Below, piece after piece: positions 53,887 to 61,884 of a stretch of DNA of 64,000 nucleotides. Source of the stretch: Rhodobium gokarnense (GTDB taxonomy: Bacteria > Pseudomonadota > Alphaproteobacteria > Rhizobiales > Rhodobiaceae). A program made the position numbers and the translations under genes. How positions within the stretch are numbered: position 1 is the first letter of the stretch; each line of letters starts with the position of its first letter. A model generated the notes under the pieces. The model made no database searches. It worked only from the letters and a program-made list of their open reading frames with translations, and was not told the origin of the DNA. The stretch is from NCBI RefSeq assembly GCF_025961475.1, contig NZ_JAOQNS010000011.1:124001-188000 (forward strand), read 5' to 3'.

Positions 53887-55254
53887 ATGTCCGGTAACCT
53901 GACCCTTGAGGAGCTCAAAGCCGCGGTCGCCTCCGGCGAGATCGACACGGTGATCATGGCCCAGATCGATATGCAGGGCCGGCTGATGGGCAAGCGCTTC
54001 CACGCCCAGAACTTCCTCGATGCGGGCGTGGAGGAGACCCACTCCTGCAACTACCTGCTGACCGTCGACATGGAGATGGAGCCGGTGCCGGGCTACAAGT
54101 CCGCAAGCTGGGCCGCCGGCTATGGCGACTACACCATGAAGCCGGACTTATCGACACTGCGCCGCATTCCCTGGCTCGACGGCACCGCGCTGGTCATCTG
54201 CGACATCCTCGACCACCACACCCATGAGCCGGTGCCGATCTCGCCGCGGGCGATCCTGAAACGCCAGATCGCGCGGCTGGATGCCATGGGCCTTGTCCCG
54301 ATGATGGCCTCGGAGCTGGAATTCTTCATGTTCCGCGAGACCTTCGAGGAGGCCGTCGCCAAGGGCTATCGCGATCTCACCCTGATCAGCCCCTACAACG
54401 AGGACTACCACCTCTTCCAGACCACCAAGGAAGAGGACGTCATGCGCGCCATCCGCAACGGCCTCTTCGGCGCCGGCATCCCGGTGGAGAACTCCAAGGG
54501 CGAGGCCTGGGCCGGCCAGGAAGAGATCAACGTCCGCTACGCCGAAGCGCTGACCAACGCCGACTACCACGTCATCACCAAGAACGGCTGCAAGGAGATC
54601 GCCTGGAAGAACGGCCGCGCCGTCACCTTCATGGCCAAGTGGGACTATACCGCCGCCGGCTCCTCCTGCCACATCCACCAGTCGCTCTGGACCAAGGATG
54701 GTAGCCCGGCCTTCTTCGACAAGGACGCCCGATACGGGATGTCCGAGACCATGCGGCACTACCTTGCCGGGCTCCTGAAATACGCCAACGATTTCACCTT
54801 CTTCCTGGCGCCGAACATCAACTCCTACAAGCGCTTCCAGGCCGGCACCTTCGCCCCGACCAAGGCCGTCTGGTCCCAGGACAACCGCACCGCCGGCTAC
54901 CGCATCTGCGGCGACGGCACCAAGAACGTGCGCGTGGAGTGCCGCGTCGGCGGCGCCGACCTCAACCCCTATCTCGCCTTTTCAGCGCTCCTTGCCGCCG
55001 GCGTCGCAGGCATCGAGGAAAAGCTCGACCTGGAGGAGGAGTTCCGGGGCGACGCCTATGCCGCACGGCGCGCGCGCGTAATTCCCGGTACCCTTCGCGA
55101 TGCGGCAACGGCCCTCAAGCGGTCGAAAATGCTGCGCGCGGCCCTCGGCGACGACGTCGTCGACCACTACGTCCACGCCGCCGAATGGGAACAGTTCGAA
55201 TACGACCGCCGCGTCACCGACTGGGAAATCAATCGAGGCTTCGAGAGGGCCTAA
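53887..55254 (+). CDS. Glutamine-synthetase-like gamma-glutamyl ligase
   Basis: A 455-residue member of the glutamine synthetase superfamily, close to the GlnT/PuuA/GlnA3-GlnA4 group that ligates glutamate to an amine. Motifs are MASELEFFMF (metal-binding Glu), GQEEINVRYAEALTNADYHV, GSSCHIHQSLW, NSYKRFQAGTFAPTKAVWSQ and VECRVGGADLNPYLAFSALL. True GlnA would read GS-rather-different around HCHQS, and the usual adenylylation-site Tyr context is absent. It probably forms a gamma-glutamyl amide of the solute imported by the TRAP system. N-methylglutamate-pathway GmaS is an alternative name. The start at 53887 is the family N-terminus. Confidence 0.85.
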   Translation: MSGNLTLEELKAAVASGEIDTVIMAQIDMQGRLMGKRFHAQNFLDAGVEETHSCNYLLTVDMEMEPVPGYKSASWAAGYGDYTMKPDLSTLRRIPWLDGTALVICDILDHHTHEPVPISPRAILKRQIARLDAMGLVPMMASELEFFMFRETFEEAVAKGYRDLTLISPYNEDYHLFQTTKEEDVMRAIRNGLFGAGIPVENSKGEAWAGQEEINVRYAEALTNADYHVITKNGCKEIAWKNGRAVTFMAKWDYTAAGSSCHIHQSLWTKDGSPAFFDKDARYGMSETMRHYLAGLLKYANDFTFFLAPNINSYKRFQAGTFAPTKAVWSQDNRTAGYRICGDGTKNVRVECRVGGADLNPYLAFSALLAAGVAGIEEKLDLEEEFRGDAYAARRARVIPGTLRDAATALKRSKMLRAALGDDVVDHYVHAAEWEQFEYDRRVTDWEINRGFERA

Positions 55255-55275
55255 GGCCCCGACAGAGAGTACGAC

Positions 55276-56658
55276 ATGACGACACTGACCTGTATCTCTC
55301 CGATCACCGGCGAGCCCTTCGCCACGCGTGAGACCCATTCCGTCGCCGAGGTCGAGGCGCTCCTCGACAAGGCGCGCGCGGCCCAGGCCGCCTGGGCGAA
55401 GCGTTCGCTCGCCGACCGCCGCGACATCGTCCGCACCGCCATTTCGGCCCTGAAGGTCATGAACGACGACGTGGTCGTGGAACTCGCCCACATGATGGGC
55501 CGGCCGGTGCGCTATGGCGGCGAGATCGGCGGCGTCAAAGAGCGGGCCGACTACATGGCCTCGATCGCCGAAAAGACCCTCGCGGACGACGTCATCGCGG
55601 ACGACAAGGCCTTCAAGCGCTACATCGCCCGCGAGCCGCTCGGCGTCGTCTTCGTCGTCGCGCCCTGGAACTATCCGTACCTGACCGCCGTCAACAGCAT
55701 CGTCCCGGCGCTGATCGCCGGCAATGCCGTGATGCTGAAGCACGCCACCCAAACCCTGCTCGCCGGCGAGCGCTTCGCCATGGCGTTCAAGGAGGCGGGC
55801 CTGCCGGACGGCCTCTTCACCAACCTCTTCCTCAGCCACGACGACACCAGTGCGCTGATCGCCGCCGGCAGCTTCGACTTCATCAACTTCACCGGTTCCG
55901 TCAATGGCGGCCGGACCATGGAAAAGGCCGCGGCCGGCACCTTCACGCCGCTCGGCCTGGAACTCGGCGGCAAGGACCCGGGCTATGTCCGCGCCGACGC
56001 CGACCTCGACAAGGCCGTCGACACGCTCATCGACGGCGCCATGTTCAATTCCGGCCAGTGCTGCTGCGGCATCGAGCGCATCTACGTCCATGAAAGCCTC
56101 TTCGACGCCTTCGTCGAAAAGGCCAAGTCCCTTGTCGAGGGCTATGTCCTCGGCGACCCGCTCGACCAAAGCACCACCATCGGCCCGATGGCCAATCTGC
56201 GCTTTGCCAATGTCGTCCGCGAGCAGATCGCCGAGGCGCTGGAAAAGGGCGCTAAGGCCCTTATCGATCCGAAGCTCTTTCCGGCCGACACCGGCGAGAC
56301 GGCCTATCTGGCGCCGCAGATCCTCGTCGATGTCGACCATTCCATGAAGGTCATGCGCGAGGAGAGCTTCGGCCCCGTCGTCGGCATCATGAAGGTCTCG
56401 TCGGACGAAGAGGCGATCGATCTCATGAACGATTCCGATTTCGGCCTGACGGCCTCCCTCTGGACGAAAGACGTGAAAGCCGCGGAAGAAATCGGCCGCC
56501 AGATCGAGACCGGCACCGTCTTCATGAACCGCTGCGACTATCTCGACCCGGCGCTCTGCTGGACGGGCTGCAAGGAGACGGGCCGCGGCGCGACGCTCTC
56601 CTCGCTCGGCTATCTGAGCCTCACCCGGCCGAAATCCTACCACCTCAAGAAGGCCTGA
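55276..56658 (+). CDS. Aldehyde dehydrogenase family protein
   Basis: A 460-residue NAD(P)-dependent aldehyde dehydrogenase. The NAD-binding VFVVAPWNYPYLTAVNSIVP, FINFTGSVNGGRTMEKAA, catalytic Glu in LGLELGGKDPGYVRADADLD and catalytic Cys in FNSGQCCCGIERIYVHE are all present. It oxidises the aldehyde made by the following alcohol dehydrogenase, or a gamma-glutamyl aldehyde. It lies 21 bp after the gamma-glutamyl ligase gene and 7 bp before the alcohol dehydrogenase gene. Confidence 0.92.
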   Translation: MTTLTCISPITGEPFATRETHSVAEVEALLDKARAAQAAWAKRSLADRRDIVRTAISALKVMNDDVVVELAHMMGRPVRYGGEIGGVKERADYMASIAEKTLADDVIADDKAFKRYIAREPLGVVFVVAPWNYPYLTAVNSIVPALIAGNAVMLKHATQTLLAGERFAMAFKEAGLPDGLFTNLFLSHDDTSALIAAGSFDFINFTGSVNGGRTMEKAAAGTFTPLGLELGGKDPGYVRADADLDKAVDTLIDGAMFNSGQCCCGIERIYVHESLFDAFVEKAKSLVEGYVLGDPLDQSTTIGPMANLRFANVVREQIAEALEKGAKALIDPKLFPADTGETAYLAPQILVDVDHSMKVMREESFGPVVGIMKVSSDEEAIDLMNDSDFGLTASLWTKDVKAAEEIGRQIETGTVFMNRCDYLDPALCWTGCKETGRGATLSSLGYLSLTRPKSYHLKKA

Positions 56659-56665
56659 CCGACAC

Positions 56666-57811
56666 ATGACCCCCACTGCCAACTGGAGCTATCCGACCGC
56701 CATCCGCTTCGGCGCCGGACGGATCGCCGAACTGACTGAGGCCTGCAAGGCGACAGGCATCGCAAAGCCGCTGCTCGTCACCGACAAGGGCCTTGCCTCC
56801 CTGCCGATCACCACGGCCGCGCTCGACCTGATGGAGGCGGCCGGGCTAGGCCGCGGCCTCTTTGCCGACGTCGACCCCAACCCGAACGAGAAGAACCTTG
56901 CGGCCGGCATCGAGGCCTTCAAGGTCGGGGGACATGATGGCGTGATCGCCTTCGGCGGCGGCTCCGGCCTCGACCTCGGCAAGCTCGTCGCCCTGATGGC
57001 CCGCCAGACGGTCTCGGTCTGGGACCTGGAGGACATCGGTGACTGGTGGACCCGCGCCGACGCCTCGGCAATCGCGCCGATCATCGCCGTGCCGACGACG
57101 GCCGGCACAGGCTCCGAAGTCGGCCGGGCAGGGGTGCTCACCAATTCAGAGACCGGCGTCAAGAAGATCATCTTCCACCCGAAGGTGCTGCCGGCCATCG
57201 TCATCTGCGATCCGGAATTGACCGTCGGCATGCCGCCGGCGATCACCGCCGGCACCGGCATGGACGCCTTCGCCCATTGCCTGGAGGCCTATTCCTCGCC
57301 CCACTACCACCCGATGTCCCAGGGCATCGCGCTGGAGGGCATGCGCCTCGTCAAGGAGAACCTTTTGAAGGTCTATCGCGACGGGTCCGACCTCGAAGCC
57401 CGCGCCCACATGATGAGCGCTGCGATGATGGGCGCGACGGCCTTCCAGAAGGGCCTCGGGGCGGTCCACGCCGTCTCCCACCCGATCGGCGCCGTCCACC
57501 ACACCCACCACGGCACCACCAATGCGTTGTTCCTGCAGCCGGTCCTGAAGATGAACCGCCCGGCCATCGAGGACCGCATCGGCCGCCTTGCCGCCTATCT
57601 CGGCATCGACGGCGGCTTCGAGGGCTTCTACGCCTATGTCGGCGAGCTCAACGCGACGCTGGGCATCCCGACGAGCCTTGCCGGCCTCGGCGTCGAAAAC
57701 CCGGACCTCGACCGGCTGACGGCGGAGGCGCTGAAAGACCCCAGCGTCGGCGGAAACCCGGTCGCCATGACGCCGGAGAACACGCGGGCGTTGTTCGAGT
57801 CGGTGCTTTAG
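56666..57811 (+). CDS. Iron-containing alcohol dehydrogenase
   Basis: A 381-residue group III alcohol dehydrogenase. Cofactor loop FGGGSGLDLGKLVALMA, PTTAGTGSEVGRAGVLTN, and the metal-binding His cluster in AVHAVSHPIGAVHHTHHGTT (about residues 268-287) are complete. It oxidises an alcohol or a hydroxyl-bearing conjugate to an aldehyde with NAD. It is the last gene of the TRAP operon. A long inverted repeat lies just downstream. Confidence 0.9.
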   Translation: MTPTANWSYPTAIRFGAGRIAELTEACKATGIAKPLLVTDKGLASLPITTAALDLMEAAGLGRGLFADVDPNPNEKNLAAGIEAFKVGGHDGVIAFGGGSGLDLGKLVALMARQTVSVWDLEDIGDWWTRADASAIAPIIAVPTTAGTGSEVGRAGVLTNSETGVKKIIFHPKVLPAIVICDPELTVGMPPAITAGTGMDAFAHCLEAYSSPHYHPMSQGIALEGMRLVKENLLKVYRDGSDLEARAHMMSAAMMGATAFQKGLGAVHAVSHPIGAVHHTHHGTTNALFLQPVLKMNRPAIEDRIGRLAAYLGIDGGFEGFYAYVGELNATLGIPTSLAGLGVENPDLDRLTAEALKDPSVGGNPVAMTPENTRALFESVL

Positions 57812-57832
57812 GAGAGGGCCTGCATTCCGATT

Positions 57833-57877
57833 TGCTGCACCAATGTTTGCATGCGACATGCAGATATTGGTGCAGCA
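57833..57877. terminator. Long inverted repeat between convergent genes
   Basis: TGCTGCACCAAT (57833-57844) and ATTGGTGCAGCA (57866-57877) match perfectly, and inside them TGCATG-CGA-CATGCA pairs again, giving a near-perfect 45-base hairpin. It follows the alcohol dehydrogenase stop by 21 bases and has no T-run on either strand. A bidirectional terminator or mRNA-end structure is most likely; an operator is less likely at this position. Confidence 0.5.
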
Positions 57878-57946
57878 TATGACGCCCAGATCGATCGCCA
57901 AAGATGGTCTAAGTTACTGATAAGAAGGCAATTGTCGAAAGGCTGT

Positions 57947-57986
57947 CTGGATTGCCGCGTCGGCCTTTCGGCCTCCTCGCAATGAC
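57947..57986. repeat. Dispersed intergenic palindromic repeat, half copy
   Basis: CTGGATTGCCGCG...CTCGCAATGACG repeats one arm of the element at 15004-15104, with GCGTCGGCC TTTC GGCC pairing inside it. It lies between the convergent alcohol dehydrogenase and soxG genes. Confidence 0.65.
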
Positions 57987-58073
57987 GCTTCTTGCCAGGG
58001 CTGCGGGCACAGCGCCAGCAGGTCGTTCCGAAACCGACTGCAGGCCAAGGCGGCCCCGACAAGACGCCGTTGG

Positions 58074-58655
58074 TTACCCTTCCAGCGCCACCACATTGCC
58101 GATGGCCGTTTCCAACGCATACAGGAACGAGCCGGCCGATGAACTGGCCGACAGCAACAGGAACCGGTCCGCCGCCTCGCGCAGCAACAGGACGCCGAGG
58201 TGCTCCATGAGCGTTCGGGCGACCGCGCCGTCGGGAAAGGCGTCCGCATTGAGGTCCAGCGGGATCAAGCGTTCCAGCACGGAAACCGTGCGCGCGCCTT
58301 CCAGCCGCAAGATCACCCAGTTGTCCGACTGCTCGGTGAGATAGGCGGCATCACCGAGCTTTCCCGCAAGGGGGCGGACCGAGAGACCGCAGGGCCGGGG
58401 AAAGAGCGCAAAGGCCTGATCTGTGGCGAGGCCGAGGAACCGCGTGTCGCCGTCCGCGCTCGTCGTCGTCTTTCCTGGCGCCGGCCAAGCGGCGCCGTAG
58501 GCCGTCTGCAAAGCTTTGGCGAGCGCCGCCTCCTGCCCGAGCGGCGGGACGAGGGAGACGACGGAAAGGTCGGTGACCTCCGTCAGGCGAACGCTGTCGA
58601 ATCCTTCGTCGTATCCGCCGAGGAAGGGCTCGGCCTGGAGAGAAAAATCAGCCAC
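58074..58655 (-). CDS. soxG: Sarcosine oxidase gamma subunit-like protein
   Basis: SoxG, 193 residues, is the small non-flavin gamma subunit of heterotetrameric sarcosine oxidase. It is poorly conserved; identification rests on its place after soxA, the C-terminal part DNWVILRLEGARTVSVLERL, and DLNADAFPDGAVARTLMEHL, which resemble the tetrahydrofolate-domain-like SoxG fold. The start is GTG 58655 with a strong AAGGAGGA 8 bases upstream, overlapping the soxA stop by 8 bases. It is the last gene of soxB-soxD-soxA-soxG. Confidence 0.82.
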   Translation of the reverse strand: MADFSLQAEPFLGGYDEGFDSVRLTEVTDLSVVSLVPPLGQEAALAKALQTAYGAAWPAPGKTTTSADGDTRFLGLATDQAFALFPRPCGLSVRPLAGKLGDAAYLTEQSDNWVILRLEGARTVSVLERLIPLDLNADAFPDGAVARTLMEHLGVLLLREAADRFLLLSASSSAGSFLYALETAIGNVVALEG

Positions 58656-61593
58656 GAAGACGTCCTCCTTCCGGATCGACGAAATGGGGCGAGACGATCT
58701 CGACCGCAACGTCCGAGCCGCCGAGGAGGTCGACGGCACGCACGGTCTCGCCGAGCCGCTTCGAGCCGCCGGCAATGAAGCCGAGGCCGATCGAATGCCC
58801 GAGCGTCGGCGAATAGCAGACCGAACTCATCCAGCCCTCATCGTTGTCCATCGTCGGCTCCGCGCCCGCCTTTAGAAAGTGCGCGCCGGCGACGACGCTC
58901 GCGCCCTTGTCGACGGGTTTGAACCCCATTAGCTGCGGCCGGTCCGGCTCCACGAGGTGCTCCCGGTCGGCGAGCACCTTGCCGATGCAGTCCTTCTTCG
59001 CCGACACCATCCGGGCGAGGCCGAGATCGCGCGCCGTCGTCTGGCCGTTAATTTCAGCGCCGACCGCGTGGCCTTTTTCCACCCGCATGACGCCGAGCGC
59101 TTCCGTGCCATAGGGCACCGCACCGAACTCCCGTCCGGCCTCGATCAGTGTGCCGAACAGCGAGTTTCCGTAGCGCGACGGCACGGCGACCTCGAAGGCC
59201 AGTTCGCCGGAAAAGGATATCCGGAAGAGGCGCGCGTCCAAGCCGCCGCAGACGGTGATCTCACCGCAGGCCATGAACGGGAAGGCCTCGTTCGAGATGT
59301 CGAACTCCGGGTCGACGATTTTTGTGAGCAGCTTTCGTGCGTTCGGGCCGGCAACCGCGAACTGCGCCCAGCCGTCGGTGGTGGAGATGAGATGGACGTC
59401 GAGATCCGTCCACAGACACTGGCGGCAGAATTCCAGGTGCCTGAACACGGCAACGGCGTTCGCCGTCGAGGCGGTCATGACGTAGTGCGTCTCGCCGAGC
59501 CGGGCCGTGGTGGAGTCGTCTAAGGCGAACCCATCCTCGCGCAGCATCAGGCCGTAGCGGACCTTGCCGACGGCAAGGGTCGAGAAGGTGTTCGCATAGA
59601 CGCGATCGAGAAACGTTCCCGCATCGCGGCCCTGGATGTCGATCTTGCCGAGGGTGGTGACGTCGCAAATGCCGACCGAGCTGCGCACCGCTGCGACCTC
59701 ACGGTCGACGCTCTGGCGCCAGTGGGTCTCTTCCGGCAGCGCGAACCACTCCACCCGCAGCCACGGACCGACCTCGACGAACGAGGCGCCGTGCGCCTCC
59801 GCCCAGCGGTGCGACGGCGTCTTGCGCACCGGCCTGAACGCGGGGCCGCGCGAGGCGCCGGCAAAGGCGCCGATCGGCACCGGCGTGTAGGGTGGGCGGA
59901 AGATGGTCGTGCCGGTCTCCGGGATCGTCTTTCCCGCACATTCGGCAAGGATGGCCAGGCCGAGGACGTTGGCGGTCTTGCCCTGATCGGTCGCCATGCC
60001 GAGCGTCGTGTAACGCTTCAGGTGCTCCACGGAGCGATAGCCCTCGCGGTGGGCGAGTTTCACGTCTTTCACCGCCACGTCGTTCTGCAGATCGACGAAG
60101 GCTTTTCCTTTCCCCTCAGTCACATGCCAGAGCGGCGAGACGGAAGAGGGTTCGTCGTCGGCCTTCGGCGCAGGCACGGCGACAGGCGCAAAACCGAGGT
60201 CCGAGGCCGCGGTCTCGCCGGCGCGCCTGCCCGAAGACAGCGCGGCGCCAAGCGTAAGAAACCCATTGGCAGCCCCGGCAACAGTCATCCCCGGCGGCAG
60301 GTCGGCGCCGGGCAGGAAGGCGGCAAGAGCGTCGTTCCAGAGCGGTCGGCCACGCTGGTGGCAAGTAAGATGGACGTTCGGGTTCCAGCCGCCGGAAACG
60401 GCGAGGCAATCGGCGGAAATGCGTTCGCCGGAGGAAAGCGCGACGGAGCTGAGCCCGAGCCTGCCGGAGGTACCGGTGACGCGCGTACCGGCAAAGAGCG
60501 GGATGCCCTCCGGAGCCGCCAGATGGGCAATATCGGTCCGGCTGTCGATGAGGGCGGTGACCTCGACGCCCTTGGCAGAAAGATCGCACGCCGTTCGCCA
60601 GCCGTCGTCATTGTTGGTGAAGACGGCCGTGCGGGGGCCGGGCGCAACGGCGAAGCGGTTGGCGTAGGTTCTGACGGCCCCAGCAAGCATGACGCCCGGC
60701 CGGTCGTTGCCGGCAAAAGCGATGGGCCGTTCCGTGGCACCGGCGGCGAGCACGGAGCGTTTTGCGTAAATGCGCCAGAGCGTCTGGCGCGGGCCGTCGG
60801 CGCCGGGGCCGAGGTGATTGGTGTTGCGGGTGAGGGCACCGTAGATGCCGTGGTCGAAGGCGCCGAAGACCGTCGTTCGGGTCAGAATGCGGACATTCGG
60901 CAGTTCGGAGAGTTCGCGCATCGCGGCCGCGGCCCAATCCGACCCCGGCATGCCGTCGACCTCATGGGTCTCGGCATTGAGCCGACCGCCGGCAACGAAA
61001 TCCTCGTCGCAAAGAATCACCCGCGCGCCGGCGCGTCCTGCGGCGAGCGCTGCGGAAAGCCCCGCCGGACCGGCGCCGATGACCAGCACGTCCGCGTGCA
61101 AAAACCCCTTGTCGTAGGTGGCGGGGTCCGGCGTCGTCGCCAGTTCGCCGAGGCCCGCCGATTCCCGGATCACCGGCTCGTAGAGTTTTTCCCAGAAGCT
61201 CGCCGGCCACATGAAGGTCTTGTAGTAGAAGCCGGCGGAGAGGAACGGCGACAAGAGGTCCGTCACGGCCATCAGGTCGAAGGCGAGGGGCCCCCGGTGG
61301 TTCTGGCTCTTCGCTTCGAGCCCGTCATAGAGTTTCGCGACGGTCGCCCGGACGTTCGGCTCCTGGAACGCCCCGGAGCCGATGGTCATCAGCGCGTTGG
61401 GCTCTTCGGAACCGGCCGAAAAGATCCCGCGCGGCCGGTGGTATTTGAAGGAGCGGGCGACGAGCCGCTGGCCGTTGGCAAGCAGCGCCGAGGCGAACGT
61501 GTCGCCGGCAAAACCCTGCATCGTGCGGCCGTTGAAGGAAAACGAAAGGGGTGTCGAGCGGTCGATCAGGCCGCCCGAAAGGCGCTTGGTCAT
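58648..61593 (-). CDS. soxA: Sarcosine oxidase alpha subunit-like protein
   Basis: SoxA, 981 residues, the largest subunit, with an N-terminal 2Fe-2S-like fold domain (FNGRTMQGFAGDTFASALLA), an NAD/FAD-type nucleotide-binding module (VLVIGAGPAGLSAALAAGRA, about residue 165) and C-terminal aminomethyltransferase-like domains from about residue 600 (KIDIQGRDAGTFLDRVYANT) that bind tetrahydrofolate and trap the one-carbon unit. Length is typical of the family. It would oxidise sarcosine or another secondary amine together with SoxB. Its start overlaps the soxD stop by four bases. N-methylglutamate dehydrogenase subunit C is the closest alternative identity. Confidence 0.92.
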   Translation of the reverse strand: MTKRLSGGLIDRSTPLSFSFNGRTMQGFAGDTFASALLANGQRLVARSFKYHRPRGIFSAGSEEPNALMTIGSGAFQEPNVRATVAKLYDGLEAKSQNHRGPLAFDLMAVTDLLSPFLSAGFYYKTFMWPASFWEKLYEPVIRESAGLGELATTPDPATYDKGFLHADVLVIGAGPAGLSAALAAGRAGARVILCDEDFVAGGRLNAETHEVDGMPGSDWAAAAMRELSELPNVRILTRTTVFGAFDHGIYGALTRNTNHLGPGADGPRQTLWRIYAKRSVLAAGATERPIAFAGNDRPGVMLAGAVRTYANRFAVAPGPRTAVFTNNDDGWRTACDLSAKGVEVTALIDSRTDIAHLAAPEGIPLFAGTRVTGTSGRLGLSSVALSSGERISADCLAVSGGWNPNVHLTCHQRGRPLWNDALAAFLPGADLPPGMTVAGAANGFLTLGAALSSGRRAGETAASDLGFAPVAVPAPKADDEPSSVSPLWHVTEGKGKAFVDLQNDVAVKDVKLAHREGYRSVEHLKRYTTLGMATDQGKTANVLGLAILAECAGKTIPETGTTIFRPPYTPVPIGAFAGASRGPAFRPVRKTPSHRWAEAHGASFVEVGPWLRVEWFALPEETHWRQSVDREVAAVRSSVGICDVTTLGKIDIQGRDAGTFLDRVYANTFSTLAVGKVRYGLMLREDGFALDDSTTARLGETHYVMTASTANAVAVFRHLEFCRQCLWTDLDVHLISTTDGWAQFAVAGPNARKLLTKIVDPEFDISNEAFPFMACGEITVCGGLDARLFRISFSGELAFEVAVPSRYGNSLFGTLIEAGREFGAVPYGTEALGVMRVEKGHAVGAEINGQTTARDLGLARMVSAKKDCIGKVLADREHLVEPDRPQLMGFKPVDKGASVVAGAHFLKAGAEPTMDNDEGWMSSVCYSPTLGHSIGLGFIAGGSKRLGETVRAVDLLGGSDVAVEIVSPHFVDPEGGRLRG

Positions 61594-61871
61594 CGGCTGC
61601 GCCCCCGGCTTCGTGCAACGTCCTTAGCGAACTCCACGCTCAAAATCTCATGAGTCAGAGTGTTGCGGGTGACGACCAGCCAGGAGCGGTCGCCGTGCTC
61701 GTGGAACCAGAGTTCCTTGTGTTCCCCGGCCGGGTTGTCGCGCTGATAGACATAGTCGTGAAACGCCTCGATGCCGGCGTCCGGATCAGGCCGGTCGATC
61801 AGCGAGGCATCGCCGAGATAGACGAATTCGCTGGCGTCGCGGGGCCCGAGGAGGGGGTGCGGGATGATCAT
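61590..61871 (-). CDS. soxD: Sarcosine oxidase delta subunit-like protein lacking zinc cysteines
   Basis: SoxD, 93 residues, the smallest subunit. Family landmarks are intact: ARDEIEF-like region seen as GPRDASEFVYLGDA, YVYQRDNPAGEHKELWFHEH and NTLTHEILSVE. However, the N-terminal zinc knuckle normally written CPxCG reads HPLLG here (IIPHPLLGPRD), and the third zinc Cys near WFHEHGDRSW is Asp. Only the His remains, and there is no Cys in the protein. Zinc binding in the usual way is therefore impossible. The start is ATG 61871, 14 bp after soxB; the stop overlaps soxA. Confidence 0.88.
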   Translation of the reverse strand: MIIPHPLLGPRDASEFVYLGDASLIDRPDPDAGIEAFHDYVYQRDNPAGEHKELWFHEHGDRSWLVVTRNTLTHEILSVEFAKDVARSRGRSR

Positions 61872-61884
61872 CAAAAAGTCCCCC

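Noticed and set aside
59722-61653. Open frame of 643 codons opposite soxA
   Set aside because: It is antisense to a well-conserved subunit gene with overlapping operon structure; no recognisable protein.
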